Made by a program: the position numbers and the translations under genes. A stretch of 64,000 bases of DNA from Streptomyces sp. Je 1-79 (GTDB lineage: Bacteria > Actinomycetota > Actinomycetes > Streptomycetales > Streptomycetaceae): NCBI RefSeq assembly GCF_025195125.1, contig NZ_JAMGSL010000017.1:42303-106302 (forward strand), in the 5' to 3' direction. Below the pieces are notes generated by a model. That model made no database searches. It was not told where the DNA came from and saw only the letters and a list, made by a program, of their open reading frames with translations. Below, piece by piece: positions 26,386 through 35,405 of this stretch (position 1 is the first letter of the stretch; each line of letters starts with the position of its first letter).

Positions 26386-27146
26386 ACGCGACCGCACGCC
26401 GGATGACCGCGCTGGGGCGGGCCGAACTGACCCTCCTCGGGCGGAACAAGAACAACCTCTTCATCGCCCTCCTGATGCCGCTGCTGATGATCTTCGTGCT
26501 GCGGTCCACGCTGGTGCAGATGGACGACGCCGAACTGCCCCTGGGCATGGCGGGAGCCACCCTCATCGGCGGCACCGGGATGGTCCTCGTGCTCGTCGTC
26601 TACATGGGCCTGGTCTCCGCCCTCGTGGCCCGGCGCGAGGAACTGGTCCTCAAGCGGCTGCGCACCGGAGAGGCGACCGACCTGGAGATCCTCGCCGGCG
26701 CCGCGCTCCCTTCGACGGCCATCGCGCTCGCCCAGTGCGCCGTACTGGCCGTCGGCGGCGCCCTCGCCCTGGACGTACCCGCGCCGCGCAGGCCGGACCT
26801 GCTGGTGCTCGGGCTGCTCGCGGGCATCCTGCTGCTCGCCGGACTGGCCGCCGCGACCACGGCCATCACCCGCAACGTCGAGAGCGCCGGCCTCACCACC
26901 CTGCCGTTCTTCCTGGTCTCCGCCATGGGCTCCGGAATCATGGTCCCCCGTGACCTGCTTCCCGACCTCGCCGCCGACCTGTGCCGACTGCTGCCGCTCA
27001 GCGGGGTCATGGACCTCATCCGCAGCGGCTGGCTCGGCGCCGGCGACACCGGCGAGCTGCTGACCGCCGTGCTCACCACGCTGGCCTGGGGCGCCGTCAC
27101 CGTGTTTGCTGTCCGACGGTGGTTCCGCTGGGAACCGCGACGATGA
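26382..27146 (+). CDS. ABC-2 type exporter, permease subunit
   Basis: A 254-residue membrane protein with about six hydrophobic segments (for example LFIALLMPLLMIFVL, GMVLVLVVYMGLVSALVA, LLVLGLLAGILLLAGLAAA). The ABC-2 core includes a conserved segment after helix five (GSGIMVPRDLLPDLAADLCRLLPLSGVMDLIR). It starts inside the last codons of the ATP-binding gene (ATGA overlap), so the two subunits are translationally coupled. Exported substrate unknown. Confidence 0.92.
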   Translation: MNATARRMTALGRAELTLLGRNKNNLFIALLMPLLMIFVLRSTLVQMDDAELPLGMAGATLIGGTGMVLVLVVYMGLVSALVARREELVLKRLRTGEATDLEILAGAALPSTAIALAQCAVLAVGGALALDVPAPRRPDLLVLGLLAGILLLAGLAAATTAITRNVESAGLTTLPFFLVSAMGSGIMVPRDLLPDLAADLCRLLPLSGVMDLIRSGWLGAGDTGELLTAVLTTLAWGAVTVFAVRRWFRWEPRR

Positions 27147-27171
27147 CGGTCGGGGAGAGGGGTCCGGACGC

Positions 27172-28398
27172 GTGTCCAGGCTGACGGGGTGGTGGAGCGG
27201 GCGCAGCAGTGCGGCCAAGGTCGAGCTGTACACGCGGTGGAGCTTCCACTTCTTCGCGGTGCTCGAGATCGCCGCCATCGCTCTGGTACCTCTCACGAGC
27301 GTCGGCGACAACCCGGTCGACGCCCCCCTCGCCGTCGCGCTCGCGCTGCTGGTCTGCGCGCACGCCGTGCTGAACGGCTTCCTCTTCTCGCAGGCCCTCG
27401 ACTGGGCCCTCGACCGACGCGAGCGGCCGGTCAGGCTCGCGACCGCGCAGATCGTCCTGACGGCGGCCGGTGCGCTGACCACGCTCGCACTGCGGGCCAC
27501 GGGGGCGCTCACGGACGCCGCGGACGCCGCCGCCGTCGTCACCGGCATGGTCACCTTCAGCCTCGGCAGCCTCGCGCTCTGCCTGCGCCGCCCCCGCCGG
27601 ATGCTGTACGCCGTGCTGGCCGCCGCGCTCGCCACCGGCGGCTCCGTCGCGGCGATGGGCATCCACCCGGGCGAGGCCCTCGGCTACGCGATCGGGATCA
27701 CCCTGAGCGGCGGCGGACTCGTCGCCGCCTGCGCGTTCTCCGGCTGGCTGATGAAGATCGTCTGGGAGCTGGAGCGCTCCCGTGACCTCAAGGCGCGCCT
27801 CGCCGTCGCCGAGGAACGGCTCCGCTTCGGCCGCGACCTCCACGACGTCATGGGCCGCAACCTCTCGGTGATCGCGCTCAAGAGCGAGCTCGCCGTGCAG
27901 CTCGCCCGGCGCGAGCGTCCCGAGGCGGTGGACCAGATGATCGAGGTGCAGCGGATCGCGCAGGAGTCGCAGCGCGAGGTACGGGACGTGGTGCGCGGCT
28001 ACCGGGAGGCGGACCTGCGGGTGGAGCTGGAGGGCGCGCGCGGGGTGCTCGGCGCCGCCGGCATCGACTGCGCGATCGACCCGGTCACCGTCGACCTGCC
28101 CGCGAGCGTCCAGTCGGTCCTCGGCTGGGTGGTGCGGGAGACGACGACCAACGTGCTGCGGCACGGGGACGCGCGGCGGTGCGGCATCTCGCTGCGGGAG
28201 AAGGACGGTTCGGTGGTGCTGTCGGTACGGAACGACGGTGTACGGGAAGGGGCGCCGATGGGCCGCGGCTCGGGCCTCGCGGGGCTGCGGGAACGGCTCG
28301 CCGCGGTGGACGGGACCCTGGAGGCGGGTCCGGACGACGACGGCGGGTTCCAGGTGACGGCGCTGGTACCCGTACCGGGCTGGAGGGCGGCGGCGTGA
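27172..28398 (+). CDS. Sensor histidine kinase (DesK/NarX class)
   Basis: 408 residues. Five to six membrane segments fill residues 25-195 with little extracytoplasmic sequence, so the signal is probably sensed in the membrane. A HisKA_3 dimerisation helix follows, with the phospho-acceptor His224 in FGRDLHDVMGRNLSVIALKSE. The HATPase_c domain has the N-box (VVRETTTNVLRHG) and the G-box (GRGSGLAGLRERL). The GTG at 27172 has GGGGAGAGG upstream; its own 3' end overlaps the regulator gene (GTGA). Lying just behind an ABC exporter, it probably senses membrane or drug stress and controls that exporter. Confidence 0.92.
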   Translation: MSRLTGWWSGRSSAAKVELYTRWSFHFFAVLEIAAIALVPLTSVGDNPVDAPLAVALALLVCAHAVLNGFLFSQALDWALDRRERPVRLATAQIVLTAAGALTTLALRATGALTDAADAAAVVTGMVTFSLGSLALCLRRPRRMLYAVLAAALATGGSVAAMGIHPGEALGYAIGITLSGGGLVAACAFSGWLMKIVWELERSRDLKARLAVAEERLRFGRDLHDVMGRNLSVIALKSELAVQLARRERPEAVDQMIEVQRIAQESQREVRDVVRGYREADLRVELEGARGVLGAAGIDCAIDPVTVDLPASVQSVLGWVVRETTTNVLRHGDARRCGISLREKDGSVVLSVRNDGVREGAPMGRGSGLAGLRERLAAVDGTLEAGPDDDGGFQVTALVPVPGWRAAA

Positions 28399-29051
28399 CT
28401 GGATCTGTACCGGCGCACGTGGCCGCGTCCACACCCGCACCCGTACCCGTACGCGTGCTGCTCGCCGACGACGAGCATCTGATCCGGGGCGCGCTCGCCG
28501 CGCTGCTCGGCCTTGAGGACGATCTCGTGGTCGTCGCCGAGGCCGCCACCGGACCCGAGGCGCTCGCCATGGCCCGCGCCCACCGGCCCGACGTCGCCGT
28601 CCTCGATCTGCAGATGCCGGGCCTCGACGGTGTGAGGGTCGCCACATCGCTGCGGGACGAACTCCCCGGCTGCCGCACCATGATCGTGACCAGTCACGGC
28701 CGCCCCGGACACCTCAAGCGGGCCCTGGCGGCAGGCGTGCGCGGCTTCGTCCCGAAGACCGTCAGCGCCCAGCGATTGGCCGAACTCATCCGTTCCGTAC
28801 ACGCCGGGAACCGTTACGTGGACCCGGAGTTGGCGGCCGACGCGATCGCCGCCGGGGACTCCCCGCTGACCGTGCGCGAGGCCGAGGTGCTCGAACTCGC
28901 GGCCGACGGCGCCCCGGTCGCGGAGATCGCCGAGCGCGCCTCGCTCTCGCAGGGAACGGTCCGGAACTACCTCTCCTCGGCCGCCGCGAAGCTCGGTGCC
29001 GAGAACCGTCACACGGCGGTGCGTCTCGCACGGGAGAAAGGTTGGGTATAG
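28395..29051 (+). CDS. NarL/LuxR-type response regulator
   Basis: 218 residues. The receiver domain has the acidic pair DD (25-26), phospho-acceptor Asp71 in VAVLDLQMPGLDG, and the Lys in GFVPKT near residue 122. The C-terminal LuxR-type HTH shows LTVREAEVLELAADGAPVAEIAERASLSQGTVRNYLS. The GTG start overlaps the kinase stop codon by four bases. An in-frame later start is possible because the first 18 residues are Ala/Pro-rich and lie outside the receiver domain. It is the last gene of the exporter-sensor unit; a tRNA-Gly follows 22 bases on. Confidence 0.94.
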   Translation: MTGSVPAHVAASTPAPVPVRVLLADDEHLIRGALAALLGLEDDLVVVAEAATGPEALAMARAHRPDVAVLDLQMPGLDGVRVATSLRDELPGCRTMIVTSHGRPGHLKRALAAGVRGFVPKTVSAQRLAELIRSVHAGNRYVDPELAADAIAAGDSPLTVREAEVLELAADGAPVAEIAERASLSQGTVRNYLSSAAAKLGAENRHTAVRLAREKGWV

Positions 29052-29073
29052 TTGGCTCCGCGCTACGGCGCAT

Positions 29074-29146
29074 GCGGACGTGGCTCAGTTGGTAGAGCAT
29101 CACCTTGCCAAGGTGAGGGTCGCGAGTTCGAATCTCGTCGTCCGCT
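29074..29146 (+). tRNA. tRNA-Gly (anticodon GCC), copy 2
   Basis: Identical to the gene at 25229-25301, including the CAT just before the acceptor stem. Anticodon loop TTGCCAA. It lies only 22 bases after the response regulator gene. Confidence 0.96.
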
Positions 29147-29152
29147 CCATGA

Positions 29153-29188
29153 AAGAAGCCCCCGGTCCTCTCGGACCGGGGGCTTCTT
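29153..29188. terminator. Bidirectional terminator between tRNA-Gly and purC
   Basis: A 16-bp perfect stem (AAGAAGCCCCCGGTCC) with loop TCTC. It stops tRNA transcription and, on the other strand, ends purC 12 bases after its stop codon. Confidence 0.88.
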
Positions 29189-29200
29189 CGTGTTCCGGGG

Positions 29201-30118
29201 CTACGACCAGCGGGTGCCGGTCAGCAGCTCGTACGCCTCGATGTACTTGGCGCGCGTCGCGTCCACGATCTCCTGCGGCAGCGCGGGCGGCGGCTGCTCG
29301 CTCCTACGGTCCCAGCCGGAGGTCGGGGAGGTCAGCCAGTTGCGGACGAACTGCTTGTCGTACGAGGGCTGGGCGCGGCCCGGCTCCCACTGGTCGGCCG
29401 GCCAGAAGCGGGACGAGTCCGGGGTGAGGACCTCGTCGGCGAGGACCAGGGCCGGGGTCGCGCCGTCTTCGCCGGACTCGAAGCCGAACTCGAACTTGGT
29501 GTCGGCGAGGATGATGCCCCGCTCGCGGGCGATGTCCCGGGCCCGGCCGTAGACGGCGAGGGTCGTCTGGCGCAGCAGGGCGGCGGTCTCCGCGCCGACC
29601 TGGCGGGCCACCTCTTCGTACGGCACGTTCTCGTCGTGGTCGCCGACGGCGGCCTTGGTGGCCGGGGTGAAGATCGGCGCGGGCAGCTCGGAGCCGTCGC
29701 TGAGGCCCTCGGGGAGCCCGAGACCGCAGACCGTACGGGACTCGTTGTACTCGACGAGGCCGGAGCCCGTCAGATAGCCGCGGGCCACGCACTCCACCGG
29801 CACCATGTTCAGCGACTTGCAGACGAGGGTGCGGCCCTCCCAGTCGGCGGGGGCGCCGGCCGGAACGTCGGTGGACAGGACGTGGTGGGGGACGAGGTCG
29901 GTGAGCCGGTCGAACCACCACAGCGAGAGCTTGGTGAGCACCCGCCCCTTGTCGGGGATCTCGGTCGGCAGGACCCAGTCGTACGCGGACATGCGGTCGC
30001 TGGCCACCATCACGAGGTCGCCCGCCTCGTTCCGGTAGAGGTCACGCACCTTGCCCGTGTGGAGGTGGGTCAGGCCCGGGACCTGAACAGGCTCGGGCTT
30101 TTCTACGAATCCGGACAC
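29201..30118 (-). CDS. purC: Phosphoribosylaminoimidazole-succinocarboxamide synthase (SAICAR synthetase)
   Basis: Joins aspartate to CAIR with ATP, a late step of IMP synthesis. 305 residues, the longer form of the enzyme. N-terminal THLHTGKVRDLYRNEAGDLVMVASDRMSAYDW, central VPVECVARGYLTGSGLVEY and the SAICAR segment LADTKFEFGFE, followed by LADEVLTPDSSRFW, are all conserved. The GTG start has GGAGGA six bases upstream. It stands as a single gene; the next gene on the same strand lies 136 bases upstream. Confidence 0.97.
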   Translation of the reverse strand: MSGFVEKPEPVQVPGLTHLHTGKVRDLYRNEAGDLVMVASDRMSAYDWVLPTEIPDKGRVLTKLSLWWFDRLTDLVPHHVLSTDVPAGAPADWEGRTLVCKSLNMVPVECVARGYLTGSGLVEYNESRTVCGLGLPEGLSDGSELPAPIFTPATKAAVGDHDENVPYEEVARQVGAETAALLRQTTLAVYGRARDIARERGIILADTKFEFGFESGEDGATPALVLADEVLTPDSSRFWPADQWEPGRAQPSYDKQFVRNWLTSPTSGWDRRSEQPPPALPQEIVDATRAKYIEAYELLTGTRWS

Positions 30119-30254
30119 GGTTCCTCCGCGTAGGTTGATCCAGGAGCGGTTCGATTCTCTCGCACTCCGCGGACCGCCGACCCATCGGCCCCTCGCGGGC
30201 CTGGTCGGACCTGTGGGTCAGCCCTGTGGCCAGGCTCTTGGCTCCGTCCTGTGC

Positions 30255-31715
30255 TCAGTCCCTTTTGCAGATCCGGTCGAGGAGGTTCGCGGTGGCGCGC
30301 TGGATCCGCTCGTCGACATGGCCCGGCCGGTCCAGGGCGGGCGACCAGGCGAAGGTGCCCGACGCGAAGACCCAGGCTCCGGAGGGGGCCCTGTAGAGCG
30401 AGGTCTCCTGGTGGCGCAGGGCGCCGTCCCCGTCCCGGTAGGGCGAGTGGGCGAGCAGGATGCGGCCCTCGTGCTCGGGGAGCGCGGTGCGCGGGAAGTA
30501 GCGGTCGGCCTCGCCCGCGACCAGGCCGGGGATCTCGTCCCCGTCCCCGGCGCCTGTGGCCTCCCAGAGCCAGTGGTCCGTGTTCCGTACGACCAAGGGG
30601 TGCGGCTCCGGCACCCTGCCCGCGTACTGGATGCCGAGCAGCTGCTGCTCCGGGCGGTCGATCTCGCGCCAGAGCGCGGAGCGGCCGGGGCCACGGCGCT
30701 TGCGGCAGGTGAGCAGCCGGTCGGGGACGCCGGACGGGGAGGGGCCCAGCTCCACCTGCCAGTACATGGTGTTGGCGGAGAGGAAGACGAGCGAGGTGCC
30801 CTGCTCGCGGGCGAGTTCGACGGTCCGGCGCATGGGGACGGACCAGTACTCGTCATGGCCGGGGAAGACCAGGCCGCGGTAGCGGGTGGGGTCGACGCGG
30901 CCGGCGTGCAGATCGCGGGTCTCGGCGTAGGCGAGGTCGTAGCCGTACCGCTCGGCCCAGCGGATGAAGTCGTAGGCATGACCGACGTGGAGGGGCAGGC
31001 CGGCGCCCGCGTAGGGGCGGTCGAAGGAGACGGTGATCGCCGCGTCCTCCTCGCCGAGGAGCCGACCCTGCTCGTCCCACGCGTGGTAGAGGCTCGCGCC
31101 CGTCCGGCCGTCCTCGGGATAGAGGTTGTACGCCTGCCAGGTGATGTCCGGGAGGACGAGGAGGAGGTCGGCGGGGTGGTTGTCGCGGACGGTGAAGGGG
31201 ATGTGGGAGCGGTAGCCGCCGACGGTGGTGAGCACGGCGACGTACGCGCCGATCGACCAGTGGGAGGGGATCTGCAGACGCCAGGACTGCCACCAGTGGT
31301 GGCAGGAGACGGTGCGGTCGGCGGCGAGCGGGGCGGGCTGGACGATGCCGGAGAGCCGGGGGCTCGTGGTGATCTTGGTGGCGCCCTCGCCCGCGTAGTG
31401 ACCGATCCGGTAGATGTCGACCGAGAACTGCTGCGGCGGGTCCACCGTGATGTGGAAATCGATCGCCTCACCGGGGGCGACGGCCCCGTTGGACACGAAC
31501 CCCTTGACCTGGCTCCGTACGTCGTCGGCGGTGCGCGGGCCGCCGCTGCCGCCCCGGGCCAGCGTCTCGTCGGCGTACCAGGGGACGACCTGGCCCGTGT
31601 CGTCGAAGTAGTTCTCCGAACCGCGCAGCCAGGGCAGGGGGCCCTGACCGAAGGGGTCCGTGACGGCGTGGGCGAGCGCGCCCGACTCCCACCGCCTGAT
31701 CTGGTCCGCCCCCAT
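30255..31715 (-). CDS. N,N-dimethylformamidase beta-subunit-like protein
   Basis: 486 residues, soluble, no signal peptide. The ATG at 31715 is preferred because GGGAGGGG sits seven bases before it; a longer start at 31778 is possible. An N-terminal beta-rich segment (IDFHITVDPPQQFSVDIYRIGHYAGEGA) is followed by a flavodoxin/amidotransferase-like core with VFPGHDEYWSVPMRRTVELAREQGTSLVFLSANTMYWQVEL, the pattern of the DMFase large-subunit C-terminal domain (DMFA2_C). Real DMFases hydrolyse dimethylformamide using iron; whether this protein does cannot be told, and many actinobacterial members are annotated only by this similarity. No partner alpha-subunit gene is nearby. Confidence 0.78.
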   Translation of the reverse strand: MGADQIRRWESGALAHAVTDPFGQGPLPWLRGSENYFDDTGQVVPWYADETLARGGSGGPRTADDVRSQVKGFVSNGAVAPGEAIDFHITVDPPQQFSVDIYRIGHYAGEGATKITTSPRLSGIVQPAPLAADRTVSCHHWWQSWRLQIPSHWSIGAYVAVLTTVGGYRSHIPFTVRDNHPADLLLVLPDITWQAYNLYPEDGRTGASLYHAWDEQGRLLGEEDAAITVSFDRPYAGAGLPLHVGHAYDFIRWAERYGYDLAYAETRDLHAGRVDPTRYRGLVFPGHDEYWSVPMRRTVELAREQGTSLVFLSANTMYWQVELGPSPSGVPDRLLTCRKRRGPGRSALWREIDRPEQQLLGIQYAGRVPEPHPLVVRNTDHWLWEATGAGDGDEIPGLVAGEADRYFPRTALPEHEGRILLAHSPYRDGDGALRHQETSLYRAPSGAWVFASGTFAWSPALDRPGHVDERIQRATANLLDRICKRD

Positions 31716-31896
31716 ACCGCGCCCCTCCCTCGACTCCCCCGCGTGCCGTCTGCCGTCGTTACGCACATCGCCTGTCATGGGCTGTCATGTGCTGCTGTCA
31801 GTGCCGGTCTCCAGCACATCACATAACGCACGCACTCCGTCACCGTTCGTCGCGAATTGACGTGAACGGAAGGCGAGCTTCCGGGGCCGTCGCGGC

Positions 31897-33828
31897 CTAC
31901 ACGAGGCGGACGGGCTTCTCGGGGCGTACGCCGGTCTCGGTGAGCCAGGCGCTCAGGGGCTCGGGGTCGCCGTCCTCGACGAGGGCGAGGACGCGGGCGG
32001 CGAGGTCGGTGTTCCGCACGCCGCCGACGAGGAGCGCGGGCCCGTCGAGCCAGTCGAGGCCGGGGGCGGCGCCTGCGGTGTCCACGGCGGCGCAGCAGAC
32101 CATCGCCGTCACGTGGTCGGCGAGCAGGTCCCGCCCGGTCCGGGGCGGCGCGAGCGGGAAGAGCGGCAGCGAGTCGCCGCCGAGAGCCTCCGGTGCGGCG
32201 TGCGGCGTGGGCGCCGGCGCGGCGGGCGCGGCGGCCTCCTCGCGCGCGACCCGGGCGGTGAGAGCGGCGGCGAGGGTGTCGGCGGCGGGATTCGAGGCGG
32301 GAAGCTCAAGGACGTCGAGCTCGGCGAGGTCGGACAGGTCGACGAGGCCGTCGAGGCTGTCCGGGGCCTGGGGGCCGGCGGCGAGGTCGTCGGGGGCCTG
32401 GGGGCCGGCCGGGACGGGCTCGGGGGTCCCGGAGAGTTCGGGGGTGGCCGGTGCGGGCTCGGGGGCCTCCCGATCGGCCGCGACGGGCTCACGGAGCTCG
32501 GGGGTGGCCGGAGCCGGGTCCGGGGCCGGGTGGGTCGAGAGGTGGGTCATCACGCGGGTCAGCGTCGGGCCTTCGGCGGGACCGCCCGCCCGGCCCGCAC
32601 CGGGGCCGGGGCGCACGGTCGGGCCTGCCGGGAGGACGCCCAGTTCGTCGAGGACCTGGTGGAGGCGGGCCGCGTCGCTGCGCCACTTCCGGTCCACGAC
32701 CTCCTCCGGATACTGGCTCCAGTCCACCGGGGACCAGTCCGGGCCGACCTCCGCCGGACCGCCGTGGAAGAGCCGGGCGGCGAGCAGCGAGGCGGCCTCG
32801 TCGACGGCGCCGGGCTCTTCGAGCAGGTCGCAGGCCGGGCGCTCGCCGAGCCGGGTGGTGAAGCCCTTGGCAAGGCGGTCGCGGCGGGAGAGCTCGGTGA
32901 GGGCCGCCACCACGCCCACGTCGAGGCTCGAAGGCCAGCGGCCCATCCGCCACGCGGGCAGCGCGACACGGGTGAGCAGCCGGTCCCAGCCCGCGTAGGC
33001 GAGGCCGACCTGCTCCTGGGCGACGATCCGGATCCCGTAGTCCACAGCCTGTGCACGCTCGGAGCCCGCCACCGCGACGCCCCGCTCCATCTCGGCGGCG
33101 TGGCCGCGGCAGAGGAGCAGCAGGACCCGGGCGACCCGCCCGATCGCGTGCGCGCCGAGCCTGCCGACCGGGCCGAGCCCGGGCGTACGGGGAGCGGCGA
33201 CGGCGGCGTCGAGCCCCTGGACGAAGCGGCGGGCCGCGGCTATGTCCGGGTGCGCCGCCGGAGCCGTACCGGCGACGACGGGGGCCAGGACCGCGCGCAG
33301 TTCGCCGACGCGCATCCACCACAGGAACGGCGAGCCTATGACCAGGACCGGCGCGTCGGTGGAGCGCCGCAGTCCCGGCGTACGACCGGGGCCGTGCGCC
33401 GGATGCGTACGGTCCTCGAGCCAGCTGTCGCAGTCCGGCGTCAGGGCTATCGCGGAGGGCGCGGGCACGCCGAGCCGGTCGGCCAGGTCCCGCACCATCC
33501 GGTACAGGTCGGGGGCCGACCTCTCGGCGAGCTCGACGGTGGGGGTGACGGCGGGCCGCGAGCGCGCGATCACCAGGGCGACGGCCGCCGCGGCGAGCAG
33601 GACGACCACCGCGAGCGCGGTCGTGAGCCCGCGGGCGGTGTCCCAGCCGGCCCCGGTCATGTGACCGGTGACCCCGCCCGCGTACAGGATCACGGCCGCC
33701 GCGGCCGGAAGCACGGCGACGCCCAGCGCCCTGCCGCGGACCCGGAGCACGCCGAGGGCGCGGGTGCGCGCGGCGCGCGCGCCCATCTCCTCGCCGGGAA
33801 CCGATCCGGTACCGGACACGCCGTACAT
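31897..33828 (-). CDS. Large membrane protein resembling an inactive M48 peptidase
   Basis: 643 residues. The ATG at 33828 has GGAGG five bases upstream. Two membrane segments (about residues 31-50 and 62-85) precede a region laid out like M48 peptidases: LYRMVRDLADRLGVPAPSAIALTPD, then a segment with APVLVIGSPFLWWMRVGELRAVLAPVVAG. In active M48 enzymes that last segment reads ELRAVLAHELGH or similar; here the HExxH zinc motif is replaced by PVVAG, so catalysis by this site is not expected. A helical middle domain and a long Pro/Ala-rich stretch (about 430-600) follow, then a compact C-terminal domain. The M48 link is my inference. Function unknown; it sits between purC and purD. Confidence 0.72.
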   Translation of the reverse strand: MYGVSGTGSVPGEEMGARAARTRALGVLRVRGRALGVAVLPAAAAVILYAGGVTGHMTGAGWDTARGLTTALAVVVLLAAAAVALVIARSRPAVTPTVELAERSAPDLYRMVRDLADRLGVPAPSAIALTPDCDSWLEDRTHPAHGPGRTPGLRRSTDAPVLVIGSPFLWWMRVGELRAVLAPVVAGTAPAAHPDIAAARRFVQGLDAAVAAPRTPGLGPVGRLGAHAIGRVARVLLLLCRGHAAEMERGVAVAGSERAQAVDYGIRIVAQEQVGLAYAGWDRLLTRVALPAWRMGRWPSSLDVGVVAALTELSRRDRLAKGFTTRLGERPACDLLEEPGAVDEAASLLAARLFHGGPAEVGPDWSPVDWSQYPEEVVDRKWRSDAARLHQVLDELGVLPAGPTVRPGPGAGRAGGPAEGPTLTRVMTHLSTHPAPDPAPATPELREPVAADREAPEPAPATPELSGTPEPVPAGPQAPDDLAAGPQAPDSLDGLVDLSDLAELDVLELPASNPAADTLAAALTARVAREEAAAPAAPAPTPHAAPEALGGDSLPLFPLAPPRTGRDLLADHVTAMVCCAAVDTAGAAPGLDWLDGPALLVGGVRNTDLAARVLALVEDGDPEPLSAWLTETGVRPEKPVRLV

Positions 33829-34045
33829 CACCCCCTCCTGCCCTCGTCGGGACTGCCTGTGGCGGTGTAGCTCACTCCCCCACTGTGGCACCCGCCACTG
33901 ACATCGCAATGCCGGTGGGCCAAGTGCCGGAACGCCTGCGCCGCACCCTAGTTGGGGCTTCGGCAGGCGTCATCCGGATGGCTCAGCCGTCACTCGATGG
34001 AATGGCTTTGGGTAAAGGTGATGACGGTTCGGGGCGGTTAGAGGT

Positions 34046-35344
<1,299 letters not shown>

Positions 35345-35405
35345 GCCAGCCAGGGTAGCCCGCGTGGCGGGATGCCCCTTGTGCGGGCCACCGAGCGAGA
35401 CGTCC

